Of a stretch of 64,000 nucleotides of DNA, positions 34,114 through 46,329 are shown piece by piece. Position numbers and translations under genes: made by a program. The notes beneath the pieces are model-generated. The model was not told the origin of the DNA, did no database searches, and worked only from the letters and a program-made list of their open reading frames with translations. The stretch spans positions 27,199,073 to 27,263,072 of the forward strand of contig OZ024914.1 in the NCBI GenBank assembly GCA_964017125.1, written 5' to 3'. Origin of the DNA: Flabesymbios commensalis. Lineage: Eukaryota; Annelida; Polychaeta; Terebellida; Flabelligeridae. Positions within the stretch are counted from its first letter, which is position 1, and every line of letters begins with the position of its first letter.

Positions 34114-37100
34114 CTGCAACACATATATATTAAAGCGACACAATCAGTATATTTATTTTTGACTTCTTAATATGGCCTTAAGATGTGAGCATGTCCATAG
34201 ACTAGAATTGCGGGAGTTTTTTTTATTTTTGGGTTGCTGTGGCAACGTAGCAAGTGTTCCGAAAACCCTATTTATCACTTATTCCCGTATTTCTTCTTTT
34301 AGACATGTGCTGACAAAAAGGGATGATCACTGATGATTTAATAGCTCCGGAAAAAAAGATGGATAAAAAAGTCAATTCCATTATCAATTCCCGGGATTTT
34401 TTTCAATTCCCTGTCCAATTCCGGGAATTGGGGGTGGAATTGAGCTCAATTCATATTCAATTTTGGAATTGAACCCACATCTGACTAAAACATAGACCTA
34501 CCCTTTATGTGGGGTACTGCGTGTTTGGGTGTTTCTACCGCAGATGCACATACGACACCCCTAGCATTGCTGGGTATAGAAGGTCGCGATCGACTGATCA
34601 CTGGGATGTAGTCAGATATAGGAGTACGAATTGTTATAGAAGACCCAACCGCACCGTTGTCACCATCCTGTGTATAACCAACTATCTGAAAGATTGAAGT
34701 GACAAAAGTAAAAGTTTTAGCAGCAGCCACAAATGTGTTTTGGTACTATATCGTCAGCTCAGTATTATGCTATTAAGACGAAGACATATTAGGCCCCTAT
34801 ATAAAGCATCCCCTTCGGCATAGCGCCACTATATATGATCTGCAAAGTAAAGCAGACGATACAGGTATCACTCAACAAAGTTAGAACAGTTATTAATGAT
34901 TTTAGGGACATTTTTTCAACTAATTAAAAAAGTCCCCTTATTGTTACTGAAATCATATTTAAATACATCTGAAAAAAATGCTTAGCCTCAGTGGCCAAAA
35001 CAAAATGCGTCGCCGGCGGCGGTGCGTCCAATGCAAAATCAGTAAACAGCGGGGGATGCTTAATAAATACTATTAAATTTTAGTGTGAGAGTTTAACAAA
35101 TAAAAATATGTTTTAAAGAGTATGCTTTAACTCTTAAGAGTCCTGGAGAAATAACGTCACTAATGGACCGAGAGCCGTTTTGTGCATGACAAAACTGCTA
35201 AGTATTCTCTCCAAGCAGTCGGATTTAGACAAAAATATTTCGGACTGAAACAGTTAAGAATCTATAATCTAAAAGCATGCGTTCACACTTTACAGTCACT
35301 GGGGGAAAGTAGTGTGGTTTGATTGAATGATTATTTAATTATACACGTTTGCTAGGGTAGACAGTACAAACACGTCCAGATAGTTCACGTCGAGATAGAT
35401 TCTCTTAGAGGGGATGTACAGTCCGAGCATTGCTATTCACCCTAGCAAATAAATAATTATTAACACCACGCTACTTTCCCCACGTGTTTATGTACAGTAC
35501 TTATTGATTTTTTTGTTTGCGTTTTCTTATGTTCCGCAAATTTCTGGGCTCACACTTCTCTAAATAGTGACTGGGAAATGAAAAAGTAAAAATACGCTTG
35601 ATCTTGTAAAGATAATTTGGATATAATGGAATATTTTTATTTTCCTAAAATTGTAGGCCTACACTACACCATTGGATAAAAACTGAGATGGCTATTGTAC
35701 CTGTAGTTTCTCCATAGCTGACAGCATTTCAATAGTTGAAGTCATACTGTTTTTCTTGGACACTTCACGAGATGGTGCTCGCCGCAGTCTGCCAACTTTA
35801 GAAGCCACTTCTTTGATGTGAGCACATGGTTTAGGTAAATTGGGTGATATTTCTGCTGCACATGATATCTCTATTGGAGAAGGGGTGCGCAACATGGACG
35901 AGTTAGATTCCGTTTCTTGTAGATGTGATTGGCTATAGCTGAATAATGGTCCACATCAAGTTAATATGGGAAAACAGAAATCTAAATTTTCGAAAATAAA
36001 ATCACAACTTTCTGCTTACCTTGTGCAGGTAGGTGATCGTGTTGTCAGTTTAGAAGATACAGAAAAATCATAGCTGGATATTCTAACGCTACTAGGTTTC
36101 AGGCATGCACCTTCCCTGACGTCACAACATTCCATCTCCACATTACTAATGTCGGTTATGTTACATGGTGTTAATGGCTCATGCGCAGAACACAGCAAAG
36201 ACTTCGTATAGGTATTTCTGTTCAGATGGACAAAATATTAATTAAATGCATCACTGTACAATATTTATTTTTCATTTATTAAAGACATGTTTTTTACATT
36301 CTTTTTTTGCAACAAAAATGCGATCAAGGTTATTTAAATTACCATGTCATTTGCTAAACGTCACCGCGTTGTCTTATGGTCTACCCTATACTCCGGCAAC
36401 CCTATATATAACAATCCTATATTCCGACAACCATATTCCGATAACACTATACGACAACCCTATATATTCCGACAGCTCTATATTTCGACAACCGCATATT
36501 CCGAAGATTTGCTGCCAGCTTATCATGAAAAAAATGTGAAAAATTAACCTGAACAACTCTCTATTGTATAGTAATCGTACTCTTTTCTGTTGAATTTTAT
36601 CTCTATTTTATATATCTCAAATTCAACATTTTGATCAACGACTGCAAATTATTTCTATCAATTAGTTTAGTGCTATTTTAATCGGTTTAACATTTTGATT
36701 GAATTATATAAGGGAAAGTTGGGTCACAGTTTGGGTCACAGTTGAACTCTCTATGTATATCAGTAGGGTTGGGACAGAGATCATTTTTTGAGAATTTCGT
36801 TTTTTATAATATTGGCCAACATCAACATAATCCAGATTGTTTCGCGTGATAAGAGATTTGCAAAGCCATATGAAACAGTAAAATAGTGGGAACCCTGTTA
36901 TATTATATCAGTAGGCCCACTTGCTGCACTGGAGGAGAGAGGTCTTTGAGTTTTTAAACGTTGACAGGATATGTTGTGTTATTCGCGTCATGTTAATTTT
37001 GATTTTCATTTAATACGTGTTTTTTTCTAATAAAATCACTTTCAGCTGAAGCTGAAAATTGTTTCCACTTTTTGAAACGCAGGTTAACTTATGTAAAAAT

Positions 37101-40100
37101 TCAAGATGATCGCCGAAATATCTAATGTGCTTTTTTCTCAACAGAAATTACACATCTGGGGTGTGTCATGACAGGATCGTCGCGCACCGCCTCGAATTAA
37201 TTTTTAACTTGAATGGTCTAGTTTTTTTGTAAACAAAAAACTGTTGTCTCCCCTCCAGCAGCATAACCATAAAGGTGGATAGCTAATAGATGTAGTGTCA
37301 ATGGCGTTTGTAATTTATGTTATTAAATTGCTCCTGTGGACAGTCGAGACTATGTATTAAGCGGAATGTATTATTCCCTTTTGGAACCATGCTGATGTGC
37401 GAAACACAATGTGGCTTGTCAACACTCTCAGCAAACACGAGATGTTGACCCAAATGCTGGTCCAATGCTGGCCGACCGTCTGTGACGCTGGCCAAGCATC
37501 CAACCAGCACTGGTTCAACGCTCTTGTTTGCTGGCCTGCGTTCAATAGCAGCTGGTCTGGTAGTGCTTACTGCTGGCCCGATTACAAGCCGACACCGACT
37601 CAATGTCTGTTAAATGCGACGCTGGCCAGTATCCAATCAGCCCTAGTCAGTACTTCATACTGGCGGGAGCGCGTGCACATTCAGCATGGCGCGCTGCTGC
37701 AGACAGCGAAATGGAAGTATCTGCTTATTTCACAAGTGTGCATATACCGTCTTTTGGAAGGGCTGTGAAAGGCAATGCTGCAGACAGCGAAATAGAAGTA
37801 TCTGTGGCGACCTAACTAGCAGATCATCGTGACGAGCTCGAGCTGGACGGAATCGCTGATCGACAGGTCAGCTCTTCCGCCTGAGGCGTTGATCGCGTCC
37901 ATTGACTTTGATCGCGTCCATTGATCGCCGAATATTCGGCAACGTCAATGGTAACCCTCGCCCTAGACTACGATATATATATCTGCTTATTTCACAAGTG
38001 TGCATATTCCGTCTTTTGAAAGGGCTGTGACAGGCACTGCTGCAGACTGTGTACAAAGGGGAGACATACAGATGTAATGAGATTGTAATAAATCAGAACA
38101 AAAATATCATGTAGTTAAAAACTCACCTAAATGTCCCACGTGCAAATGTGATGACAGAAAAGAGAACTACGATAAACACTATCTAGTTAAATGTCAACTC
38201 ATGGACTAACTGTAGCGCACTTATCTGTCATGTTCCACTCCGTGCGAGAACGCTACTGTCAGAATCTTTTTCCATTAGTCTGTATCCTATCAAACCCTTG
38301 TCTTGTTAGAGCCGTAGGCCACATGTTCAAACAAGTTTCAAACTAGTATTTGTGGCTTAGTTGATAAAATAATTCAAGCTGCGATTAGTCTATTTTCATA
38401 ATAAAAAATATGTTTAATTAACGCAATTTTCAGCTTCAATTGAATGCAAATTACTTGTATCAAAGAATCTCACGCAGTATTCAAAAATATTTAAAAAATA
38501 ATTTTGTTGGAAAAAGAACAGTTCATACTCTAGACAGCTATGGTGTATGGTTTGCTCTCCAGGCAACTATGCCCTCCCGCCGTAGGCCAAGAGTGCAATA
38601 ATGATAATTAGAACTAATTCAGGTTTTTAAAATAACACATGATTTGTCTTCAACTTAATTAAATTATGATTTTCAAAATGTCACCCAAATTCACTTTTAT
38701 TCTAGCAGGAGACGCGTGTCAAAAGGATGTTGGGTTCCACAGAGTGGGGAAATTATACAGGCAACTTTTTATAAAACAGAGATCATTACTTGAAATAGTA
38801 TGCTGGTAACACTACGACCTGCACGGCAATTATCTTTCTCCAGGGCTCAAAAATACATTTATAAGGAACTAAAATCCATAGAAAGTAACACATTTTTATT
38901 CTTGTCATCCCCCTTCCCCCTCAAAAAACCCATTATAGTAACCTCTCTATACTAGTGAAGCTACCAAAATTGTCTTGCCTCGTCATCTTGAATGCTTCGC
39001 CATATGGACCACAGTGGAAATAAGTAAATTTCAACTTGAAATTAATTTTCTATATTTTATTCAATGCCTTATTTATTTATTGTATTGTTAATGGGTCCCA
39101 GCCCCAGTACATTGCTGTGTCAGACAGAGCCAAAAACATCCATTCTTGCGTCTTTGTTGCTTGTCCAGATGTCACAAATTAGAGCATAGACCTTGACATA
39201 GTGGTGATGTATGTGAAAAATAGATTTAATTAGCTTATTTTTGGTGTTTTTAAATTTCTTATTTCCACATGTTAACTGGTTCAGTGTGGCCGCTGTCCAA
39301 CACGACCTTCACCTTAACTGATTGATCTGATTGGTCACCGCTGACGTCAGTCACAGGCACTTATTAATATTCATGTTACGATTCCCCATCTCCCGCATAC
39401 ACTAGTTGTCAAGGCTGGAGCTGCGCTCTTGAGTGACTACAGAGTGAGACTGGACTCGTTACGATGGGAATGGAGAGTTATTATTGACTTAGTACATATC
39501 AATTATCATGGTATATGCCTATTTACCAGTTAAGCGTGATATAGAGACGAAATTCCCGTATTTCTTATTTTGGACATGCATGTCCGGAATACGAAATTGG
39601 GATTTTCGTCGCTATATCTCGTTTAACTGGTAAATGCGTAACACAAAAAATAAAAGAGTTTTGCAGTTCTAGCCTATGGACATGTTTACATCATATGGTC
39701 ATATTAAGCAGCCAAAATAAAACTACCGATTTTGTTATGATTCTATCCTGATTGTGTGGCTTCAAACCATGTGTCGAGTGCCTATCAGTACCACAATTGT
39801 CCACCGTCGCCCCACAGTCTCTAATCATGCACATTTCCAATGAGGCCTATATGTTTAGGCCCTATAAACAAAACTGATGTGAGCGGCAGCTGTTTCTTGT
39901 TATTTTCCGCAGATGACCATCAATATAGCCATGAGATAATCACGGGATGTTCCCTTCCCTTCCACCGACCATCACTTCAGATATTTTCCCATTCTGCATA
40001 AAATGAAACCCGCTGGACACACGACGTTGTTGTGACGTTGAATCAACGTCAATAACATTGATTCAGCATCGCAACAACGGCTGAATCAACCTCAATGACG

Positions 40101-43100
40101 TAGTTTCAACATCGCAACAACGGCGTGTGCCCAGTGTGAAAGTGGCCTTCCGTCTCGCTTTTTTTCCACTACATAAATATATATTGTTTCAAAGAGTATA
40201 TAATTCCCAGTATAAGTAGCCTCCCAGAAAATATAGAATGTTGTTATTGCCTGCGCACCATCAACTATGAGAAGATCACGTGATGTTCCCTTCCCTTCCA
40301 CCAAGGCATCTCTTTATATTTTTCCGTTCTACATAAATATCCATGGTTCCAAAGAGCATATAATTCCCAGTATATCTAAGTAGCCCTGCAAATACAAAAT
40401 GTGGAGTCACTGTAGTCTTACTTCAGTACATCTCTCTACAATGCAAGCCCAGAAAACACAATACATTGAACCAATGTGGAGTTAATGTTGGCCCATTGTC
40501 TGGGATGCGGGGAAACAATAAACCAGCCCTGAGTCAAAGCCGCGCATAAATCCCATTATGGTGGTATAAATGCTGACCCACAGTTTATGATGCTGTTATC
40601 ATCAATAAACCAACTAGTAACCCGAAATTAGCATATATTTAAACCAATGTGTGAAAAAAATTGTAGGAAGCTAATGCCAACTGATTTGGGTGATTATAGA
40701 ATTGTCAATTTAAAACAATTTTTTATGTAAGTAAGGCAATTTTGTATTTTCTAATATTTTCATATTTCGGAAACGGTGTATCTGAGGTTACAGTCTTTCT
40801 TTCTAGCCTGTAGACCACCGTTTTGAACCGATCGACTTTATATTCGGACATATTGATCGCTGGGTCATGCTGGGTCACATTTGTAACTCTAGCTCTGATA
40901 TTGACAAAGTTATGATCTTTTGAATCTCTGCTTAGCTATAGTCTTTCTAGTTGTGACATAAAAATTACATTTTTGAAGTTATTTTAGTTTTTTATAGTCC
41001 CATTTTGCAGAAATCCAGGATGGCCGCCATTCGTACATATCGCATCATAACTTTTGAACCACTGCTCTAGTAGCTGATGGTGGACTGGTCTTGCATATAT
41101 ATCCAGACCTAAATTCTTCAGAAATCGCCAAATTGGAAGCCATTTAACAATTTATTCTTTTGTTGGTGACGCATTTGGCACTCACTCCAAAATAAGTAAA
41201 AGACCCTCCCCCTTAAGCGGTTTAGCAGCGCCAGCCATTACTGTATCTTTTGAACTGTTGTGCCTTGTAGGTCATGTGACACCTCAAAATTTGCACAATG
41301 GCCACGTTATAGGAAGGGGGCGTTATGGGGGGGGGGGGGGAGGGGTCGGTTATATATTTGTATACCCTAACATCGATGGTTTTGAAGATATCGGACTAAA
41401 ACTGATTTCAACATAATAAAAACAACCGTTACAACCATTTATTATGCTAATTGTTCCCTTTTGTACATTTCAAACTTACATAGGCAACAAGCCAAGCCAT
41501 TCGCCGTATTAAGGGAGCCAAGGTTCAACCAGAGGAGTGCTGAAGTGTTTGAATTGTACAAATTATATATTGCACTAAATTCTTCATACATTGTCTGAAG
41601 CAAAATATTTCTTTCAGGAGTGGAGGTGAATTTATATAATTTTAATAGAAATATCTTTCTGTCCATATAGTTTGAGCTTATATCAGACAAAGTCCAGTAA
41701 AAATGATGCCGAGCAACGCGAGGCTGGCAATTTTTAAAGGGATATTGTAGCTACGGTAATAAGGTTAACTAATTATTTATTTCGGACTAATTTGTGGACT
41801 TTATAATTATATTTAAAGCATTTATTTCTGTAACACAGGAAGGTATTTGACACAAACAAATTCCCACAAGTAAAATATAGTTAAACATAATGCTTTTTAA
41901 AGCACCATATAGGTTTCCATAGGGTATATGGGCTATTTTCAGAAAAATATTGGTTACTGTTTCAAATAATTGTTTTTTAAAGGTTTTTATAGTTATATAG
42001 GTTTTACTTTGAAGCCTGGATAAACACTCTTTCAAAGGGTTAAATCTCAATATCCACAAACCATAGCACCGCATAATAATAGTATACTGCATAGTGGTAT
42101 TGTGATGTCATATACAGGCATCCAGATGTCATATCTTTACAATCAAGTGAGATATTGTAGTACTATTCATAGTGTCTCATCACACCATTGCATGACATAT
42201 TCTACAATTTGAGTTCCCAACAATACAATTTTCTGACATTAAGATTAGTTTATTCATCTTAGTGTCATCTTACAACTATGCCACCCTGAAGCCCTGCGGG
42301 TTATAAAGCCATGTGCCAAGTTTTACGAAGCCGCATGCCTATGAGGGTCTACTTGAAATATTACATCACGATTTTGCTTAAATAACAAAGATTCCAGAGG
42401 TACGTATTTGTGGGGAATTGAACAAAGAAGGGTTAAGATACCATTATTATCTTTTCATTAAACTATTAAATTTGTATATTTAATATTATATACAAACATT
42501 TTCATTATTGTGATATTATCATATCATAATACTATGATATCATGCATTTACACGGTAACGCCATACATGTATCATGAAATAAATAGGTTTGTCAAGACAT
42601 TATATTATTACATACTGTAATATTCGCGAGGTTTTAATTTTCGTAAATTTTGCGAGGAGGATAAATTCGCGAATTCAAGAATCTCGCAAAAATTATTATT
42701 ATAATAGCGCTCATGAAAACTTAGAAACTCGAGAATATTTAAACACGCGAAAATAACCGGATCTATTAGTGACATTATAATGTCATGCCTACATGTCATA
42801 GCATTAGAGTTTAACATTATGGTATTATAATATCGTTTGATTAAAACTGTATAGTAATATCTATATACTGACAAAATCTGATGAGATATATCATCCAAGT
42901 ATGGGTAGGTGCCCTGATTGACGACATACTATTTATTCATGCGACAGGTGGGAAAATACATCTAACACAATATCCTGTGGCAAATGGTTCAAAAGTTATG
43001 GGTGATATGTACCGGTGGCGGCCATTTTGGATTTCCCCTATTAAAACATTCCCCAGCCCCTATACCACCTTACATTTTTTGGTAATTGACCATACCCAGA

Positions 43101-44001
43101 ATGTATCTAGCTTAACTGGTGAGTGCGCAGCACAAAAATTTAAAAAACTCTTGCAGTTCTAGTCTATGGACATGTTTACATCATATGGTCATATTAAGAA
43201 GCCAAAATAAGATCATCGATTTTTTTATGATTTTAGACCTGGGCTAGTCCCTTCAAGTTAGAGATACTAAATATTGTTTCATGCCTTTTTTACTGGTGTT
43301 CGACTTACAACCCAGCACACCCGAGACATTGAGCCAACTCTAGTGTAAGGCCGGTCTACCACCTGCGACCTCGACTTTGGACCAAAGTCTTGGACCAATG
43401 TCTGGAGTCTGTTTCAGTATATTTCAAATTGTGTGTAGACATACACATTGCTGCGCCTGGAAAGAACATGTGGTCGCTCATGTAGGGCCTACACGTAGTT
43501 GATCACCTGCTCTGATACTCTAATAAGAAAGGGCTCGAACATATATCATGATAATTATTCTTGATTCAACTCAAATTGAGGCAAACACCGCTTGACACAT
43601 AGCCGTGGTACACGCAAAACACTGACATTGGTGATATACCACTACGATTCCAGGGACTGTTTGAGAGAAAGTGTTGGATAGATTATACAACTGTACACAC
43701 CACAAAAACGTGGATATAATTATCTGCAATTACACGTTTTAATACTTAAAATCGGTCCGAAAATATCTAAATTACAGTACTTTCAATACATGAAAAAAGT
43801 CAAGATATCAAAATGTTTAAAGTTGTATATTATATGTCTTATCTATTCTTTGTTTGTCGGAATATTGTATTGTTGGAATATAGGGTTGTCAAAATATAGG
43901 GTTGTCAGAATACCTGACCTGTTGCTTTGACATACATTGTTATATAGTAATTATTGATTACCGACAAATAAAACATAGTATTCCTTCTGATTTTGTATCT
44001 T

Positions 44002-44082
<81 letters not shown>

Positions 44083-45830
44083 CAGCTATATTGTAGTTAG
44101 GGGAGAGGCGGGTTAGTTGAGCCACTTTTTACAATATTTCGTCTGGTGTTTTCCCAGTTGATCGCAGAATGGTTGGGATGGTTTTAAAACATGACTATAT
44201 ATTACATATATATCCAACATCAATGAAAGATGAAAAGAACGATTAAAAAAAAAGTTATGGATGCACAACTGAGAGTGGTGAAAGTGGCTCAACTAACCCG
44301 CTTTATGGGGTAAGTTGTGCCAAGCAAGGGGGTAAGTTGATCACCTATGGTAAAAATTCACAATTGACAAATGTACATGCCAAAATGTTATTTTTTGTCC
44401 AGAAAATGCAAAAATAGAAAAGTAAACACTTTTGTACATCACATAAGGGTTAAATTTGTTGACAAATCTCCTCCAAGTCCCAAGTAATACAATCGTTATT
44501 ATAGCCTGTATTGATGCATGGATCATTGTTTTCTTGTATTTATTAAGAAGATATATACTATTATTATGTGTCTTTATTATATTGACCTATTATATGATGT
44601 CATTTGTTACACTATATCACATTCTACAATAATATATTATATTCCCACTGGGGTATGATGAGCCATGTCGAGTGTGGTTAGTTGATCCACATTTTGTAAT
44701 ATGTATTTACCTACTGGGGTGAGATGAGCCATGAATTGGGTTAATTGAGCCGGGTGATCAACTTACCCCATCTTATTTGGCTCAACTTACCCCACAACAG
44801 CCATATTGTATAAAATGTAAAATTTTGTGAAATTTCAATGATCCAAGTTGAGTGTTACATTGACATACATGTAGGCTATCTTTATGTATTTGACTGCCTA
44901 GCCCTATAGCAAGAATTTACAGAATCCCTACTGCTTCCGTAATATTAATGCAAACACTATGATATCTGAATTCTACTGAGTACAGTCAAAAATGCATTTT
45001 TGAACCACAAAACTCCCTACCTGCAAAATGATCTGTGCTCACAACGTGGCCATGTAAATAATATCACACTTAATCACCAGGTGGTGTTCAAACTTCCTTA
45101 AAATCCCATGTGTAGAAATGCGAGGGGGTGGATCTACTAACCCTGTGGCTCAACTAACCCGACTCTCCCCTACTGTAGTTACTGTAGTCAAATTTGATTT
45201 AAAGCAATTAAAAAGTGTTATGTCGTAGCAGACTTTAGGAATTTCTAAATCTCGCCTTTTACTAAACAAAAAAGAGCACACTCGACAATAGCCCGCCACC
45301 ATTATTGAACTTGTCTAAGAATTGGTTATTAGGAACATGCAGTACAAATTTGGGCAGGATACATGAAAAACTTTTGAAATTATAACGCCACAAGATAGTA
45401 TAGCGCCAATCGGTCATTTTAAATTTTTTCAGCCATAATTGAACTTTCTGAGAACGGCTTACTAATAACATGCATAACAAATTAAAGCAGGATACATAAT
45501 TTTTTTTTAAGCTATCGTGCCCACAAGTAAATGTTAACGCCAACGCCGAAGTTGACGCCGACGACGCCGAACTTCAATTGCAATAGCCCAGCTTTTTTTA
45601 TAAAAAATAAAAGGCGGGCTAAAAATGCTACATAACTGCTTTGATTATGACATTAACATGACATTCTAGATGTATTTACTGTAACTACCTGTAGTTGATC
45701 ATGTAATCTGTCATTTCGTCAGTAGTTTGGATTTCGTTATATGGTATATATGCGCTTGGAGCGAGGTTTGCTGCTTGCTTACATGAACCAACGCAGCTGC
45801 TGACTTTTCTTCTGTCTTGTCCTGCGCTAA
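34022..45830 (-). CDS. Five-exon minus-strand gene, product unrecognised
   Basis: Exons in transcription order: ~45830-45689, 36217-36020, 35938-35701, 34685-34502, 34113-34022. All junctions use AG/GT and the phases agree (AG+A, AG+C, 0, G+GA), which is unlikely by chance. The last four exons give 237 residues to the stop TGA at 34022-34024. The protein is polar and Ser/Thr/Pro-rich, with no domain I recognise; short basic stretches (GRLRRAPSREVSKK, SLSRRGKVCFKAGKPN) lie near the end. The 5' start is not settled; a GC-rich candidate exon lies at 46.3-46.8 kb. The intron between the first two exons is 9.5 kb and full of repeats. Confidence 0.7.
34133..34345. mobile_element. CAATCAG-family element, copy 2 (partial)
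   Basis: TTAAAGCGACACAATCAGTA, then TTCTTAATATGGCC, GCATGTCCATAGACTAGAAT and TTGCTGTGGCAACG match 16217-16540 in order. The right half is lost. Confidence 0.6.
34365..34492 (-). mobile_element. GGAATTGAACCCA-type element fragment
   Basis: A run of AATTCC/GGAATT motifs ends with TTGGAATTGAACCCACATCT, matching the right end and interior of the larger element at 46983-48564. Probably a short or truncated relative. Confidence 0.5.
34502..34685 (-). CDS. Fourth exon of the minus-strand gene
   Basis: Minus acceptor CACTTCAATCTTTCAG, donor GTAGGT. 61 codons plus one base: IVGYTQDGDNGAVGSSITIR, then TPISDYIPVISRSRPSIPSN and ETPKHAVPHIK. Starts in phase 0 after the CAG of the preceding exon. Confidence 0.7.
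35301..35482. mobile_element. Small MITE, GGGGAAAGTAGTGTGG ends
   Basis: GGGGGAAAGTAGTGTGGTTT at the left pairs with CACCACGCTACTTTCCCC at the right, with an inner pair TTTGCTAGGGT/ACCCTAGCAAA. About 180 bp, intronic to the minus-strand gene. Confidence 0.7.
35701..35938 (-). CDS. Third exon of the minus-strand gene
   Basis: Minus acceptor TGTGGACCATTATTCAG, donor GTACAA. One base completing Ser, then 79 codons: YSQSHLQETESNSSMLRTPS, later KEVASKVGRLRRAPSREVSK and ending SAMEKLQ. Polar with a basic patch. A start at the internal ATG (35893-35895) would be possible only for an alternative transcript. Confidence 0.72.
36020..36217 (-). CDS. Second exon of the minus-strand gene
   Basis: Minus acceptor TTTGTCCATCTGAACAG, donor GTAAGC. 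One base, 65 codons and two bases: NTYTKSLLCSAHEPLTPCNI, then EMECCDVREGACLKPSSVRI and ending RSPTCT. Five cysteines in 35 residues are notable, but no known spacing motif fits. Confidence 0.72.
36372..36512 (+). repeat. ~17-bp minisatellite CCCTATATTCCGACAA
   Basis: About eight units around ACCCTATATTCCGACAA with variants. The reverse complement (ATAGGGTTGTCGGAAT) forms a shorter run at 43850-43915. Confidence 0.75.
37215..38060 (+). mobile_element. TGTCTCCCCTCCAGCAG element, copy 1
   Basis: It begins GGTCTAGTTTTTTTGTAAAC, TTGTCTCCCCTCCAGCAGCA and ends near GGGGAGACATAC, so the two ends carry short complementary TGTCTCCCC/GGGGAGACA. It includes an intact CAGCATAACCATAAAGGTGG stretch (the empty site for the LINE in copy 2), a palindromic-repeat segment (37420-37540) and two repeats of GCTGCAGACAGCGAAATGGA. 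Copy 2 is at 56913-59230. No transposase frame is apparent. Confidence 0.65.
37804..37981. mobile_element. ~175-bp insertion inside the TGTCTCCCC element
   Basis: The repeat GAAGTATCTG is interrupted by TGGCGACCTAACTAGCAGAT... and resumes as TATCTGCTTATTTCACAAGT. TATCTG stands on both sides, a candidate 6-bp target duplication. The insert holds a duplicated TTGATCGCGTCCATTGA. Copy 2 of the host element lacks it. Confidence 0.5.
38070..39500. other. Stretch without recognised features
   Basis: Intron-scale AT-rich sequence of the minus-strand gene. No array, inverted element or exon was supported. Confidence 0.45.
39508..39775. mobile_element. CAATCAG-family element, copy 3 (right half)
   Basis: An inner palindrome TTACCAGTTAAGCGTGATAT ... 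TATATCTCGTTTAACTGGTAA is followed by TTTTGCAGTTCTAGCCTATG, GACATGTTTACATCATATGG and TCCTGATTGTGTGGCTT. Order and sequence match the right halves at 43.1 and 61.3 kb. Confidence 0.6.
40011..40140. mobile_element. Small palindromic element, CTGGACACACG ends
   Basis: CGCTGGACACACGACGTTGT and GGCGTGTGCCCAG are inverted ends; the middle has alternating GTTGAATCAACGTCAATAA and GCATCGCAACAACGG. It splits one of two diverged copies of a ~160-bp tandem duplication (39915-40225 and 40262-40390, sharing GATGTTCCCTTCCCTTCCAC). Confidence 0.6.
40400..43100. other. Mostly featureless intronic DNA
   Basis: It contains a palindromic-repeat fragment (40440-40510), a G-run at about 41328-41340 and a GGCGGCCATTTTGGAT motif at 43020. 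An exon-like segment on the minus strand at 41480-41594 was judged unlikely (see rejected). Confidence 0.45.
43105..43255. mobile_element. CAATCAG-family element, copy 4 (right half)
   Basis: AGCTTAACTGGTGAGTGCGC, AAACTCTTGCAGTTCTAGTC and CATATGGTCATATTAAGAAG in order, ending ATGATTTTAGACC. Same right half as in copy 3. Confidence 0.55.
43848..43915 (-). repeat. Minisatellite CCCTATATTCCGACAA, inverted short run
   Basis: Three to four units reading GGAATATAGGGTTGTCA, the reverse complement of the array at 36372-36512. Confidence 0.6.
44003..44080. repeat. (TA)n microsatellite
   Basis: About 38 uninterrupted TA dinucleotides, ending 20 bp before the element at 44100. Confidence 0.95.
44100..45170. 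mobile_element. GGGGAGAGGCGGG element with TA duplication
   Basis: Left end GGGGAGAGGCGGGTTAGTTG and right end CAACTAACCCGACTCTCCCC are near-perfect inverted complements and TA flanks both (44098-44099, 45171-45172). Subterminal repeats of GGCTCAACTTACCCC and variants recur through the 1071-bp body. No transposase. Sister to 60218-61233. A TA duplication is typical of Tc1/mariner and of some related groups. Confidence 0.8.
45262..45600 (-). mobile_element. GGGCTATTGCAATTG element, short reverse copy
   Basis: Reverse complement of the 30284-31025 element with both ends retained (GCACACTCGACAATAGCCCG and AACTTCAATTGCAATAGCCC) but only about two internal units, so internal copy number varies between insertions. 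Confidence 0.7.
45689..45830 (-). CDS. First supported exon of the minus-strand gene
   Basis: Minus donor GTAGTT after AACTACAG. The frame ends DEMTDYMINY plus AG, which joins A of the next exon to Arg. The acceptor is uncertain: TTTATCAG at 45831-45838 (used here), GCGCAG just inside, or a farther AAG at 45859. The peptide reads AGQDRRKVSSCVGSCKQAAN and LAPSAYIPYNEIQTT. Polar, unrecognised. Confidence 0.6.
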
Positions 45831-46329
45831 CTGATAAACGAGCTTGAGTGTTTGTGGCCTTTATGAATGAAATATGCATATTATCACAATCGAATCAACT
45901 AAAGCTCCATTTATCAATTATTTAAACTGCAATGAAATATAATTAATTATATTGTCAGAGTGTAAGCATCTACATTGACAAGTCAATATATATTATATCT
46001 GTTTGTCTCTCTTCCCATATATATTTAAAACAGGGTGGCCTAGTAAAAATATCAACAACTGTCCGACCTCAGATCTGATCAAAATTGTTGACATAGAAAA
46101 TTATTTTACCAATAAAGCTACACAAAATTGATATCATATTTACAGAACATTACTGGCTAAGAAATTTTCAATGGGTCCACAGGGATAATCAATCAAGCGA
46201 ACACAGCAGTATCGTTATAGATAAATTCATTTTGAATTCAAGATATTTTTGTGTTGTGCACGGCTCGCACACATTCATTGCTGACCCCTGGTGAATAACT
46301 TATTTGTCGGCAATACCCGCATCAGCGAC

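Noticed and set aside
41480-41594. Exon-like minus-strand segment between TTTTGCTTCAG and GTAAGT
   Set aside because: Open in one frame (MYEEFSAIYNLYNSNTSALL), but its phase cannot be inserted between the flanking exons of the minus-strand gene without a stop.
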